Positions 1 to 10,613 of a DNA stretch of 64,000 nt are shown here, one piece after another. Numbering within the stretch: position 1 is the stretch's first letter; every line of letters starts with the position of its first letter. Below the pieces are notes generated by a model, which worked only from the letters and a program-made list of their open reading frames with translations, searched no databases and had not been told where the DNA came from. The translations under genes were made by a program, and so were the position numbers. The DNA is from G963663525 sp963663525 (GTDB taxonomy: Bacteria > Myxococcota_A > SURF-8 > G963663525), in contig CAXXHC010000001.1 in assembly GCA_963663525.2 (NCBI GenBank), positions 2,728,001 through 2,792,000 of the forward strand, written 5' to 3'.

Positions 1-272
1 GAAATCCGGCAGAGGGTCTGGAGCAATATCATCACAGCCGTTACGATCCGTAAACGTCGTTCCAGCTTCAAAATCCGCTGACGGACCAAAGGATCATCGG
101 TCATGTCTAAAATCTCATGGCTCACGACTTCCAGTTCAGGTCCATGCAACCAGCCATTGATCGTCGATCTGGGAACCTCGAGATCTTTAGCCAAGCTCAC
201 ATCGCCAGTTTTTCGGACGTATTCGCGAAGCCGATGGTCGTAAACGCGCTTTTTCTGGGGAGTTGGTTTCAT
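1..272 (-). pseudogene. N-terminal part of an integrase-core IS transposase, cut by the window edge
   Basis: The reverse strand encodes the first 90 or so codons of the same transposase that is complete at 19343-20656. The two DNA copies are almost identical over this stretch (offset 20384), with the start codon at 272-270. It carries the N-terminal helix-turn-helix-like region and no catalytic residues. The rest of the gene, if present, lies left of the window. The right end of this IS copy is the terminal repeat at 345-395, so this is the right part of a second copy of that element. Whether it is complete cannot be told from here. Confidence 0.85.
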
Positions 273-344
273 TGTCGTATCATACTACAGAGCCGTCGGA
301 TTCAAAGAAATATCATTGCTCAACCATTTTGACCGACGCACGGG

Positions 345-395
345 CATGTACGGACCACCGGACGCTTTTGTCCAGAAGGCATTGACGAACAGCAC
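345..395. repeat. Right terminal inverted repeat of the partial IS copy
   Basis: This 51-bp sequence matches the right terminus of the complete IS (20728-20778) and is the reverse complement of its left terminus (19099-19149), with a few mismatches. A short inverted repeat of the type GTCCGG-4 nt-CCGGAC lies in it. Confidence 0.8.
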
Positions 396-639
396 GGCTA
401 AAGAGCTATTCAAACGTAGCCAAAAAGAAAAGAAGCGAAATCGCTAGTTGCTGTTTTGCTCGCTTATACTGGCGGTTATTTGCGTGGTTGTTTCCAATTT
501 GAACCGTCGAATGCAAAGAAATATCATTGCTCAGCCATTTTGACCGACGGATGGCATGTCCGGACCACCGGACGCTTTTCTCCAGAAGGCATTGACGAAC
601 AGCACCGCTGGACATGGACACGGCGTATCCTGATTTTAC
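396..639. repeat. Gap with a solo right end of the same IS
   Basis: From about 500 to 605 the sequence repeats the outer right end of the IS, including the 51-bp terminus at 555-605, but no transposase is attached. The end stops only 35 bp past the stop codon of the EGF-like gene at 640, so an old insertion or deletion has reshaped the 3' side of that gene. Bases 396-499 hold nothing recognisable; a short open frame ending at about 453 could be the tail of a lost gene. Confidence 0.7.
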
Positions 640-3600
640 CTAAATCGTCGTGCAACCGGTGTATGGATCTCCTTCGTAGCCCTGGTTACAGAAGCAATCG
701 CCACCGTCGCAATATGCGTTCTGACCGCATTGGACTTCGGCGCAGAGATCGATCAGCGTGCAGCCTACGTTCGGGTCACCCTCGTATCCCTGGTTGCAGA
801 AACAATCACCTTCGTCACAGTAGGCGTTCTGACCGCACTGGACGTTCGAGCAGAGATCGATCGGTGTGCAAACTACGTTCGGGTCGCCTTCGTAACCCTG
901 GTTGCAGAAGCAATCGCCTGCATCGCAGTAGGCGTTCTGACCGCATTGGACGTTCGAGCAGAGATCGATCGGTGTGCAAACTACGTTCGGGTCGCCTTCG
1001 TAACCCTGGTTGCAGAAGCAATCGCCTGCATCGCAGTAGGCGTTCTGACCGCATTGGACTTCGGCGCAGAGATCGATCAGCGTGCAGCCTACGTTCGGGT
1101 CACCCTCGTATCCCTGGTTGCAGAAACAATCACCTTCGTCACAGTAGGCGTTCTGACCGCATTGGACTTCCGCACAAGGGTCTATTGGCGTACATCCCAC
1201 GTTCGGGTCGCCTTCATATCCCTGATTGCAAAAGCAGTCGCCTGCATTGCAGTAGGCGTTCTGACCGCATTGGACTTCGGCGCAGAGATCGATCAGCGTG
1301 CAGCCTACGTTCGGGTCACCCTCGTATCCCTGGTTGCAGAAACAATCACCTGCATCGCAGTAGGCGTTCTGACCGCACTGGACTTCGGCGCAGAGATCGA
1401 TCAGCGTGCAGCCTACGTTCGGGTCGCCTTCGTAACCCTGATTACAGAAGCAGTCGCCTGCATCGCAGTAGGCGTTCTGACCGCATTGGACTTCCGCACA
1501 AGGGTCTATTGGCGTACATCCCACGTTCGGGTCGCCTTCGTAACCCTGGTTGCAGAAGCAGTCGCCTGCATCGCAGTAGGCGTTCTGACCGCATTGGACT
1601 TCCGCACAAGGGTCTATTGGCGTACATCCCACGTTCGGGTCGCCTTCGTAACCCTGGTTGCAGAAGCAATCGCCTGCATCGCAGTAGGCGTTCTGACCGC
1701 ATTGGACGTTCGAGCAGAGATCGATCGGTGTGCAAACTACGTTCGGGTCGCCTTCGTAACCCTGGTTGCAGAAGCAATCGCCTGCATCGCAGTAGGCGTT
1801 CTGACCGCATTGGACGTTCGAGCAGAGATCGATCGGTGTGCAAACTACGTTCGGGTCGCCTTCGTAACCCTGGTTGCAGAAGCAATCGCCTGCATCGCAG
1901 TAGGCGTTCTGACCGCATTGGACTTCGGCGCAGAGATCGATCAGCGTGCAGCCTACGTTCGGGTCACCCTCGTATCCCTGGTTGCAGAAACAATCACCTT
2001 CGTCACAGTAGGCGTTCTGACCGCACTGGACGTTCGAGCAGAGATCGATCGGTGTGCAAACTACGTTCGGGTCGCCTTCGTAACCCTGGTTGCAGAAGCA
2101 ATCGCCTGCATCGCAGTAGGCGTTCTGACCGCATTGGACGTTCGAGCAGAGATCGATCGGTGTGCAAACTACGTTCGGGTCGCCTTCGTAACCCTGGTTG
2201 CAGAAGCAATCGCCTGCATCGCAGTAGGCGTTCTGACCGCATTGGACTTCGGCGCAGAGATCGATCAGCGTGCAGCCTACGTTCGGGTCACCCTCGTATC
2301 CCTGGTTGCAGAAACAATCACCTTCGTCACAGTAGGCGTTCTGACCGCATTGGACTTCCGCACAAGGGTCTATTGGCGTACATCCCACGTTCGGGTCGCC
2401 TTCATATCCCTGATTGCAAAAGCAGTCGCCTGCATTGCAGTAGGCGTTCTGACCGCATTGGACTTCGGCGCAGAGATCGATCAGCGTGCAGCCTACGTTC
2501 GGGTCACCCTCGTATCCCTGGTTGCAGAAACAATCACCTGTCGCAGTAGGCGTTCTGACCGCACTGGACTTCGGCGCAGAGATCGATCAGCGTGCAGCCT
2601 ACGTTCGGGTCGCCTTCGTAACCCTGATTACAGAAGCAGTCGCCTGCATCGCAGTAGGCGTTCTGACCGCATTGGACTTCCGCACAAGGGTCTATTGGCG
2701 TACATCCCACGTTCGGGTCGCCTTCGTAACCCTGGTTGCAGAAGCAGTCGCCTGCATCGCAGTAGGCGTTCTGACCGCATTGGACTTCCGCACAAGGGTC
2801 TATTGGCGTACATCCCACGTTCGGGTCGCCTTCGTAACCCTGGTTGCAGAAGCAATCGCCTGCATCGCAGTAGGCGTTCTGACCGCATTGGACGTTCGAG
2901 CAGAGATCGATCGGTGTGCAAACTACGTTCGGGTCGCCTTCGTAACCCTGGTTGCAGAAGCAATCGCCTGCATCGCAGTAGGCGTTCTGACCGCATTGGA
3001 CGTTCGAGCAGAGATCGATCGGTGTGCAAACTACGTTCGGGTCGCCTTCGTAACCCTGGTTGCAGAAGCAATCGCCTGCATCGCAGTAGGCGTTCTGACC
3101 GCATTGGACTTCGGCGCAGAGATCGATCAGCGTGCAGCCTACGTTCGGGTCACCCTCGTATCCCTGGTTGCAGAAACAATCACCTTCGTCACAGTAGGCG
3201 TTCTGACCGCACTGGACGTTCGAGCAGAGATCGATCGGTGTGCAAACTACGTTCGGGTCGCCTTCGTAACCCTGGTTGCAGAAGCAATCGCCTGCATCGC
3301 AGTAGGCGTTCTGACCGCATTGGACTTCGGCGCAGAGATCGATCAGCGTGCAGCCTACGTTCGGGTCACCCTCGTATCCCTGGTTGCAGAAACAATCACC
3401 TTCGTCACAGTAGGCGTTCTGACCGCATTGGACTTCCGCACAAGGGTCTATTGGCGTACATCCCACGTTCGGGTCGCCTTCATATCCCTGATTGCAAAAG
3501 CAGTCGCCTGCATTGCAGTAGGCGTTCTGACCGCATTGGACTTCGGCGCAGAGATCGATCAGCGTGCAGCCTACGTTCGGGTCACCCTCGTATCCCTGGT

Positions 3601-3895
3601 TGCAGAAACAATCACCTGCATCGCAGTAGGCGTTCTGACCGCACTGGACGTTCGAGCAGAGATCGATCGGTGTGCAGCCTACGTTCGGGTCGCCTTCGTA
3701 ACCCTGGTTGCAGAAACAGTCACCTTCGTCACAGTAGGCGTTCTGCCCGCATTGGACGTTCGAGCAGAGATCGATCGGTGTGCAGCCTACATTCGGGTCT
3801 CCCTCGTATCCCTGGTTGCAGAAACAGTCACCTTCGTCACAGTAGGCGTTCTGACCGCACTGGACGTTCGAGCAGAGATCGATAGGCGTGCAGCC
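640..3895 (-). repeat. Array of about 30 tandem 108-bp coding repeats with an 11-unit higher-order repeat
   Basis: Each 108-bp unit encodes one 36-residue EGF-like module. Three unit types can be told apart: one ending CTLIDL, one ending VVCTPIDL, and one with PCAEV and CTPIDP. Along the plus strand from 730 the types run in an 11-unit order (1,188 bp) that occurs twice in full (730-1917 and 1918 to about 3103) and then in part. This points to recent unequal recombination. Confidence 0.9.
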
Positions 3896-6046
3896 CTCCC
3901 ACGGATCGCCTTCGAAATGCTCGTCGCAGAGGCATTCGTAATACGTATCCGCAACTTCCCAATTGACGTGGCAGGAGGCGTTGTCGCCGCAGGTCACGCC
4001 GTCGCAATAGTCGATTTCGGTGCAAGCGCTGTCGGGTTGACCGTCCAGCGGGGTACCTTCGTAGTGCATGTCGCACACACAGGAGCCGTCGTTGATGTTG
4101 CAGGTGGAATGATCCGGGCACTCGACGCCGAAGCAGTTGCCGACCACGCAATTGCCCTGGCCGTCGTCCACGTATCCGTAGTCACAGGTGCATTCGTAAT
4201 AGTCCGGCACGATGTGGTAATTGACGTTGCAGCTTGCGTTGTCCTGGCAGACCACGCCATCGCAGTAGTCGATTGGCGTGCAGCCGTCCATGGGATCGAA
4301 GTTCCCGTAGTGCTCGTCGCACAGGCAGTAACCGTTGGAAGGATCGCAGTAGGAGAAAGCGGGGCATTCTTTGTTGAAGCAGAGGTCTTCGGTGCAAAAC
4401 CTTTCCGGATCGCCCATGAAGCCTTCGTCACAGTAGCACTCGCCCTCGAGTGGATCGCAATAGGCGTTGTCGCCACAGGTGACGTTCAGGTTCAGGCAGG
4501 CGTCCATCACGCAATCGCCTGTATCGGGATCGAAGATGTAGTCGGTGTCGCAGACACATTCGTAGTAGTCGGGGGCCATGTCGAGACTGATCATGCAGGA
4601 GGCGTTGTCCTGGCAGGTCACACCATCGCAGTAATCGATCATCGTGCAGGCCGAGTTCATATCCTCCGCTACCGGGGTGCCTTCGTAGTGCATGTCGCAG
4701 TAGCACAGGCTATCCGACGGATCGCAATAGGAAAAGTCGGGGCAGTTGACCAGTTCGCAGGGATCGACCGTGCAGCCACCCTGGCCGTCGTCGATGGTAC
4801 CGGCATCGCAAACGCATTCAAAGAAATCGTCAGCAATATCGAGGTTGATTTCGCAGCTTTTCCCGGTATCGCAGATCACGCCATCACAATAATTCGTAGG
4901 CTGGCAGCCTTGCGCCTGGTCCCAGGTGTAGTGACCGTTACAGGTGCAAACGCCGTCTATCGGGTTGCAAGAGCCGTCGTCGCCGCAAGGAACGCCGATG
5001 CAAAGGTCTTCGTAACAACCATCCGTATCATAGGCATCGCCTAGGAAGCTGTCCTCGCAGGAGCACAGGCCGGTGGTCGAATCGCAGGCCGCGTTATCGA
5101 CGCAGTTCACGCCTTCGCACAGATCCGGCAGGCAAGCGTTGAAATCGGCGTTCCAGGGGAAGCCGTCGTTGCAGAGACATTTAGTATAGTTCTCTTCGGT
5201 CAGATCGATTTCGCAGTGAGAGTTGACCGAGTACAGCGTGCGGCAGTTGACGCCCGAGCAGTAATTGATCATCTGGCAGCTGGTATCCGGGTTGCCCGCA
5301 TAGTGCTCGTCGCAGACGCAGCTCCCGCGTTCGCAGTGAGCGTTTTCGGCGCAGGTCACGCCCGCGCAGGGATCGATCGGCACGCAGCCCTCCCACGGAT
5401 CGCCTTCGAAATGCTCGTCGCAGAGGCATTCGTAATACGTATCCGCAACTTCCCAATTGACGTGGCAGGAGGCGTTGTCGCCGCAGGTCGCGCCCGCGCA
5501 GGGATCGATCGGCACGCAGATCTGGTACGGATCGCCTACGTAACCGGGATCGCAGACGCACTCGTAAAAGTAGTAGCTCCCGTGATCAATTTCGCAGTGG
5601 GCGTTGTAGCCGCAGGTCATGCCCGCGCAGTAATCGATCGGCACGCAGCCCCTGTTGTACGGGTTGCCCGCATAGTGCTCGTCGCAGACGCAGCTCCCGC
5701 GTTCGCAGTGGGCGTTGTCGGCGCAGGTCACGCCCGCGCAGGGATCGATCGGCACGCAGCCCGTGTACGGATCGCCTTTGAAACCGGGATTGCAATCGCA
5801 GTACCCGTATTCGACGTTGCAGTACGCATTGTCGCCACAGGTCACGTGGTTGGTGCAGGCCTCCACGCAATTGCCGTATGTATCTTCCACGTAGCCGGAG
5901 ATGCACACGCACTCCCCATTCGTGGAATCACAAATACTCCAGTCCCTGCATACCATGCCATAGCAGAGATCTTCGGTCGTGCACCCGACAAAAGCAAACG
6001 CGAGCATCATGAGAAGGAGGATCGTTATCTTGGTGGATAGATTCAT
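640..6046 (-). CDS. Giant EGF-like repeat lipoprotein, interrupted by a 2-base frameshift
   Basis: Predicted surface lipoprotein made almost entirely of EGF-like modules. The start at 6046 is chosen because it opens directly on a signal peptide ending in a lipobox (FVGC); the frame is open a little further upstream but without signal character. The first half holds diverse cysteine-rich units of 35-45 residues with patterns such as CGDNAxC and GDPxxGC. The second half is a run of near-identical 36-residue units with six cysteines each. Near 2540 the bases CA are missing relative to the equivalent point one higher-order repeat away (about 1352). The frame then ends at 2534, while the shifted frame stays open to the stop at 640, adding about 630 codons. 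Whether the shift is real or a consensus error in a repeat cannot be decided here. The role is inferred to be adhesion or surface display. The promoter module is at 6163-6190. Confidence 0.85.
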
Positions 6047-6162
6047 GTTCCCGTTCTTTCCTTTCATTGGATAAAACAAAATCAACACTGAACCGTTTGG
6101 TTGTTTCGGTGCTTCCCTAACGAAGTGTTGTTTCTTATCTCAGATGTATCTCTATGTTATGA

Positions 6163-6190
6163 ATCCTACCCGGTATTTCTCGATTGTCAA
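6163..6190 (-). promoter_or_regulatory. Sigma-70-like promoter of the EGF-like gene, part of a repeated promoter-leader module
   Basis: On the minus strand TTGACA (6190-6185) is followed by a 16-base spacer and TAGGAT (6168-6163). The same sequence, extending into the leader, occurs at 20981, 35854 and 39433. Confidence 0.6.
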
Positions 6191-6708
6191 ATCTGTATAA
6201 ATGCCTGATGAAGCGTAAACCCGTGAACGATCGCTGTTGTATGAACCCGGATTGCCCACTTCATAGTCAGTTCGGGAACGGCAACATTTTTCGGCTTTCT
6301 TCCATAAAACAAGCCTGCTTCATCGCCATACCCAGCATCCTAAAAATCAAAAAGTTTGCGAAAGTCAAAACTGCTTAGCACTACATACCCAAAAATAACT
6401 TTTTTTGTAAACCATTGATTCTTAATGGGATTTTCAACTTGGCCTTCTTTCAGTTCTCAGAAAAAAGTTCGTAATAAGGTATGCTCTGGGGAGCCAAACT
6501 TTAAGCCCACCAACTTTGGTGGGTTTTTTGTTTAACAGGATATGAAATTCTCTATACCTGCCTGATTTCTAAGGGTTTTCCCAATTTCTACTTTTTCACA
6601 TCTGTTGCTAAGAATCGCACATGATCCGTCCAAAAGTTCGTGACACGGTTGTTCTGGGGTCAAATTTATTCTGAGAACCTGAGAACGGGTAGAGAACAGA
6701 ACGTCGTG
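6191..6708 (+). terminator. Intergenic stretch with a rho-independent terminator at 6506-6529
   Basis: A perfect 8-bp stem (CCCACCAA/TTGGTGGG) with a 2-base loop is followed by six T on the plus strand. The gene it would terminate is not visible. An upstream open frame (6184-6378) has a CxNPDCPLH motif like the zinc-finger start of some transposases, but it is too weak to call as a gene. The rest of the stretch shows nothing. Confidence 0.65.
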
Positions 6709-9166
6709 GTTAACCCCATGTTGACCACGCCATTACAAAAGCCTAGTCAATACAGTATGTTACGTAATTGCTGTAGATACAAAGATTATTTTTGAGGGCG
6801 TGGATGCAGCTTGGCGGCTACTTCCTGTTGGTCCGCCAAATGAAGCATGCGCAGACCTCGCAGTTTGCTCCGCTGGCTCTCATCTACCTCAGTCATCACA
6901 TAGCTCACATTGCCATCCGGTCCCGACGACACCATATTCAAACACCCGGATGAAAATTCTTCAAAGCACGCTGGTGCAGTCAGGGGCTGGCCCATGCGAC
7001 GCAGGCGAACCTCAAGAGTACGTTCCAGCAGAAGCGCCAACACACACAGCGTTATGTGGGCTCGCACTTTCGGATCCGTATGATGAAAAACAGGACGTAG
7101 CTTCAAATCTGTTTTTATTGTACGGAAATCCTTTTCAACCATGTCCTTGTTGCGGTAGAGCTGCACAATATCCTCCGCGTCTCCGGAAAGCTCCGGATGG
7201 GCTACAAGGAGCACGAAACCATCGAACCGACGACGTCTGGCCCATGCATTCTCGTTGAAATGCAGACGCACAGACAAGGCGTGATCCCCTTTTTTCGCTA
7301 CTTCCACACGATAGACCGATAGCAGGAAATATGACGCCAGCTTGTTCGACAGCTCCACATGTACAGATTCTACGGTTCTTGTCCTTTTCGAAGCATTGAG
7401 GCGCCGGTTGAGATCGGCAGCGAAGTCCTCGATCTGTCGAAGGTGACGCTCAGCCGTCGTTCGTTGATCCACAAACATCTGTGGATTGAAATAGGCAACC
7501 AATCGAAAGGTAGCCTGACGTCGTCCCAACTTGCGAGGTTTCGGCGGTCGGGCGCTCCCAGCCATGGCTCTCGCCGTCGCTCCATGTTCCTCCAAAGCCC
7601 GTCGTTGCTGGGCCTTGCCTCCCAGATTAGCGATCCTACGCAGAGTCCGATCCGGGATATAGCCGAAGCAACCGGCAAGCACCTCATGTTGCAAGGTCTC
7701 GTCCAGGCGCAGCAAGTTCATAATCTGGGTCATACGAGCACGGCTGATCCCTTGAGCCGCAGCGATCTCAGAGCGACTGGAGTGGACCTTTTCATCGAGA
7801 AGACGCTGAAAATCACGCGCACACCAAAGCCATACCGCTCCACCCTCAAGCAAATCGGGAGAGATCGTCTCGTCCTCTGCAACCTGGGTTGTCATTGGCG
7901 ATGGCAGGAGGCGTTCGCATCGTCCCAAGTCGAGGACAAAGAGGCGATCGTTCACTTTCGACATGCCAGCTTTGACTACCCTCTCTATGGCTTGAGCCTC
8001 CAAGAGTGGGTGCTCCGACTCATCCTCGCTGCCAGCGATATCGGCTAAGGCATCCGTGGGCAACGCCTCAGTGTAGGAACCAATTTCCGACCGGCGTGTA
8101 GCTGTGAGAAACATCAGCCCGCTGTCTACAAGCCGCGACACCGCCGAGGCGGTACCCATGGCTCGATCAAAGATAATGGGAACCTGTTTGGCCCAACTCA
8201 CCTCCTCCAGTTCTTCGACCAACCCCGTTAAAGCTTTAGGGTCTTTGATTCGTCCCCCAAGGATTTTCCATCGCAGGGGGTAGCCCTGCTCGGTGCATAG
8301 CAGAAGGATGCCAACCTTATAGCGATTGCGCAATCCTTCTTTGGTCGTCCCCCGCTCCGCTTGATCGCAACCTCGACCCTCGAACCACGTATCGGTGCAA
8401 TCGACAAACAGGGAGGCGAAACTGCCGTCTCGCTGCTTATAGCGTTTAGGCAACGCCTCCTGAAGCTCCTTTTCCACCTGATCGAGCTGTCCGAGTACAC
8501 GATGGATACGGCTATTGTTAAACTGATCCGGATCAATATCGAGCAGTTCCGGCAAAGCTGTTTTAGGAAACCAGCGCTCAGCCGAAAGTTTGGACGCTGG
8601 AGCTACGCAGCGCTGGATGGTCAGAGCCGCGATGATCTCCGAGGCGGGAACCAAGGATGCGTGTCCGGGGATGAGACGGTTGAGAAGTGATGAAAGCTGC
8701 CAAGAGCGCCACAGATGATGAGCCACAGCGATATCAAGAAAGGCGAGGTTGGCTGAAATCTTGGTTTTCCATGCACCCCCATCAGTTTCGGGTAAAACAA
8801 CCGTTCTGCCTTTTCGAGACGCCTCGAGAGCAAGCCTCAGATTTTCGACTTCCCGGTCAGAAAGTTGGCCAAGAGATGCAACGACCTTCTGAGCGGGCAT
8901 GCCGTCTTTGCGACGGTATGACTGAACCAATTGAGCATAGCGCCTGATGGTGTTTCCGGATTTGGCTTTGACAAGTCTGATGTACATGATTGTATCTACA
9001 TATACTATTAAGAATAACATGTCAAGCTTTTATATTTAAGATACTTAGCTGTTCTTAATGTTTTACTCCTGTATCTACAAATGAAAAACCATTTTCCGGA
9101 ATTTCTCAATTATTTCAAAGAGATATCATGATTGCTCGAAAACCGGGTGGTCAACATGGGGTTAAC
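6709..9166. mobile_element. IS1634-type insertion sequence with perfect 20-bp terminal inverted repeats
   Basis: The ends gttaaccccatgttgaccac (6709-6728) and its exact reverse complement (9147-9166) enclose a single transposase gene on the minus strand. No clear target-site duplication is visible. Both ends are exact, so the element may be intact. Confidence 0.85.
6786..8987 (-). CDS. IS1634-type DDE transposase with an extra helix-turn-helix insert
   Basis: The transposase of the surrounding IS, 733 residues from the start chosen at 8987 (MYIRLVKAKSG, where family similarity begins). The DDE catalytic core can be seen: FVDCTDTW near residue 200, IIFDRAMG near 274, and YRNKDMVEKDFRTIK near 615, which resembles the Y-x2-R/K-x3-E-x6-K signature of IS4-superfamily enzymes. 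It is longer than the usual 500-600 residues because a segment at about residues 395-500 (SRSEIAAAQGISRARMTQI) reads like the HTH of ParB-type proteins. This lies between the second Asp and the Glu, where relatives carry an insertion domain. A DNA-binding or target-choice role for the insert is inference. Confidence 0.9.
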   Translation of the reverse strand: MYIRLVKAKSGNTIRRYAQLVQSYRRKDGMPAQKVVASLGQLSDREVENLRLALEASRKGRTVVLPETDGGAWKTKISANLAFLDIAVAHHLWRSWQLSSLLNRLIPGHASLVPASEIIAALTIQRCVAPASKLSAERWFPKTALPELLDIDPDQFNNSRIHRVLGQLDQVEKELQEALPKRYKQRDGSFASLFVDCTDTWFEGRGCDQAERGTTKEGLRNRYKVGILLLCTEQGYPLRWKILGGRIKDPKALTGLVEELEEVSWAKQVPIIFDRAMGTASAVSRLVDSGLMFLTATRRSEIGSYTEALPTDALADIAGSEDESEHPLLEAQAIERVVKAGMSKVNDRLFVLDLGRCERLLPSPMTTQVAEDETISPDLLEGGAVWLWCARDFQRLLDEKVHSSRSEIAAAQGISRARMTQIMNLLRLDETLQHEVLAGCFGYIPDRTLRRIANLGGKAQQRRALEEHGATARAMAGSARPPKPRKLGRRQATFRLVAYFNPQMFVDQRTTAERHLRQIEDFAADLNRRLNASKRTRTVESVHVELSNKLASYFLLSVYRVEVAKKGDHALSVRLHFNENAWARRRRFDGFVLLVAHPELSGDAEDIVQLYRNKDMVEKDFRTIKTDLKLRPVFHHTDPKVRAHITLCVLALLLERTLEVRLRRMGQPLTAPACFEEFSSGCLNMVSSGPDGNVSYVMTEVDESQRSKLRGLRMLHLADQQEVAAKLHPRPQK

Positions 9167-9195
9167 AGGAAAAAATATATTGAATATACTACTGG

Positions 9196-9450
9196 TTAAC
9201 AGCGATTTTGTAACATATTGTAAATACTAGTCTTTTCTGTTAACCACTTTTCATGGTTTGCGAAAGGTATATTCTGGACTTCAAAGTGTACTACTCGCGA
9301 ACTTTTGGTGAATGACTTTAGAAAATCGAAATAGTCATGAATAATCAGATATTTGCGCTTGGCTATGGATAATAAATTCTCTGGTGAACAGGAAATAGAA
9401 AAAATTTTGCCCTTCCGTTCCTCGAAGTCGATTGAGGCTTCATCTGTCAA
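9196..9450 (-). CDS. Small unrecognised open frame, doubtful
   Basis: An 84-codon frame with mixed composition and no family that I recognise. It lies between an IS1634-type element and a cluster of small hairpins. It could be the remains of a gene cut by transposition. No ribosome site or partner gene supports it. Confidence 0.2.
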   Translation of the reverse strand: MTDEASIDFEERKGKIFSISCSPENLLSIAKRKYLIIHDYFDFLKSFTKSSRVVHFEVQNIPFANHEKWLTEKTSIYNMLQNRC

Positions 9451-9514
9451 TTTTCATCTGATTTCCATCTCTCCAGGTACCGGGACTATCCGGACAGGGC
9501 ATCAAACAGGCGAA

Positions 9515-9636
9515 GTCCTGGTAGGATGATCGGCCAAGACTACCAGGACGTAGCATGGTTGGCCTGGGTCTTGGTAGTATGATCAGCCAAGACTACCCGG
9601 ACTGGCTACGCTAGCTTCTGTCCTGGTAGGAGGGTG
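9515..9636. repeat. Three tandem 53-bp palindromic units
   Basis: GTCCTGGTAG (9515-9524) pairs with CTACCAGGAC (9540-9549). A second, slightly diverged pair is at 9568-9577 and 9593-9602, and a third left arm is at 9620. The spacing between units is 52-53 bp. Confidence 0.65.
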
Positions 9637-9698
9637 GTTGGCGAATCGGAAGGAAATGAAAATGCAAGTAATTTCAGCGTGAACGGAGTTTTCAGTAA

Positions 9699-10007
9699 CG
9701 ACGGTGGGCGGATTCGGCGTATCGTTCGGGCGAGGCGCTGCGACGCCTGGACGAGCTGGGCTATCGCGAACACCTGCAACGCAAGGGATACAGGAATCAT
9801 CCGTTGACGGCATGGGAAAAGAGCGGCAACCGGACACGTTCGAGGGTGCGCAGCCGTGTGGAGCATGTTTTCGGGGTGCAAGCGAGGCGGGCCCGTGACG
9901 GTTTGGTGCAAACCGTCGGCCTGGTGCGTGCGCAGGTGAAGATCGGTTTACGAAACCTTGCATACAATTTGGATCGTTATGCCAAACTGGCCTGCACGAC
10001 AGGGTAA
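9699..10007 (+). pseudogene. C-terminal remnant of an IS5-family transposase
   Basis: The frame opens on WADSAYRSGEALRRL and runs through RKGYRNHPLT, SRVRSRVEHVFG and KIGLRNLAYNLDRY, the conserved C-terminal part of IS5-family transposases. The N-terminal two thirds are absent and an in-frame stop at 9696 precedes it. The remnant ends about 150 bp from the truncated RT gene at 10163-10255, so this IS or its deletion is the likely cause of the RT loss. Confidence 0.8.
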
Positions 10008-10162
10008 GTCGCTCCGGGGAACACAGAATGGGTGAACCATTATCGCGCCTTGGATCAATTCACGCGACCTGCAATTGAAAAAGGAATGTAAACGGAAGCT
10101 GTAAAACACGAAAAAGCGACCCCAATCCACTTCCAGACCATAAAATGGACGAATAGGATAAA

Positions 10163-10255
10163 TCAGAACGTCGAAAACCGATTGTTAGAGGTTGCCTTGA
10201 GCAAATTCTGGAAATCGGAAATTCGGGGATAGATGTGTTTCAAGCGTTTCGGCAT
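10163..10255 (-). pseudogene. 5' stub of a DGR reverse transcriptase gene
   Basis: The ATG at 10255-10253 follows the avd stop codon after only two bases, as in a coupled operon. The 30-codon frame (MPKRLKHIYPRISDFQNLL) resembles the first residues of DGR reverse transcriptases, which start with a short basic stretch and then a segment like FENLxxAY before the RT motifs. The frame ends at a stop at 10163 and no RT motif follows, so the gene is truncated. The assignment rests on this short match plus position next to avd. Confidence 0.55.
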
Positions 10256-10257
10256 AT

Positions 10258-10599
10258 TCACTTCCCTGCCGCCTGTTTACGCCAGCCGCCGATCTGGCGG
10301 CCTAACTCGTCTACCTGCTTCGAGACGTGCGCATAGCCTTTGTTGGCCAGACCGCCCAGTTCGTTGGCCAGCCGAAGCAGAAAGCGCAACTGCTCCAAAC
10401 GGGTATTGGCTTCATCCAAATAGTCTACTTTCTTCCTGGAATACGCCGCTTTTACCAGAAGATCCTGAATGTCAAGCACGTGCCCCATCACCCGGTCGCC
10501 CAGGACGTACTTGTACTCCTTGGGGAACTTCGCGGCGCGGGGGATCAACTCCTTGGACAGGTCCAGCGCCTTCTGGATGACCGGCAATTCCTGTTTCAT
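10258..10599 (-). CDS. avd: Avd-like DGR accessory protein (four-helix bundle)
   Basis: A 113-residue, all-helical, basic protein. The start (MKQELPVIQKALDLSKELIP), the central LGDRVMGHVLDIQDLLVKA and the end RLEQLRFLLRLANELG match the Avd/bAvd four-helix bundle family. In DGRs, Avd forms a pentameric barrel that binds the reverse transcriptase and RNA and is needed for mutagenic homing. The gene lies on the same strand 85 bp downstream of a protein whose C-terminus is a typical DGR variable domain. It is followed after two bases by what seems to be the start of the RT gene. The reading frame is intact, so it is either still useful in trans or recently orphaned. Confidence 0.8.
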   Translation of the reverse strand: MKQELPVIQKALDLSKELIPRAAKFPKEYKYVLGDRVMGHVLDIQDLLVKAAYSRKKVDYLDEANTRLEQLRFLLRLANELGGLANKGYAHVSKQVDELGRQIGGWRKQAAGK

Positions 10600-10613
10600 A
10601 AAAAAAATTTCGA

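Noticed and set aside
640..3895. CRISPR-like regular repeats
   Set aside because: The units are contiguous 108-bp coding repeats without unique spacers.
456..5044. Very long plus-strand open frames (697, 1051 and 852 codons) opposite the EGF-like gene
   Set aside because: They are mirror images of the 108-bp coding repeats, lack signal or domain sense, and the minus strand has a lipobox start and regular six-cysteine modules.
10007..10257. A DGR template repeat behind avd
   Set aside because: I compared this stretch on both strands with the variable regions and found no AAC/AAT-rich counterpart.
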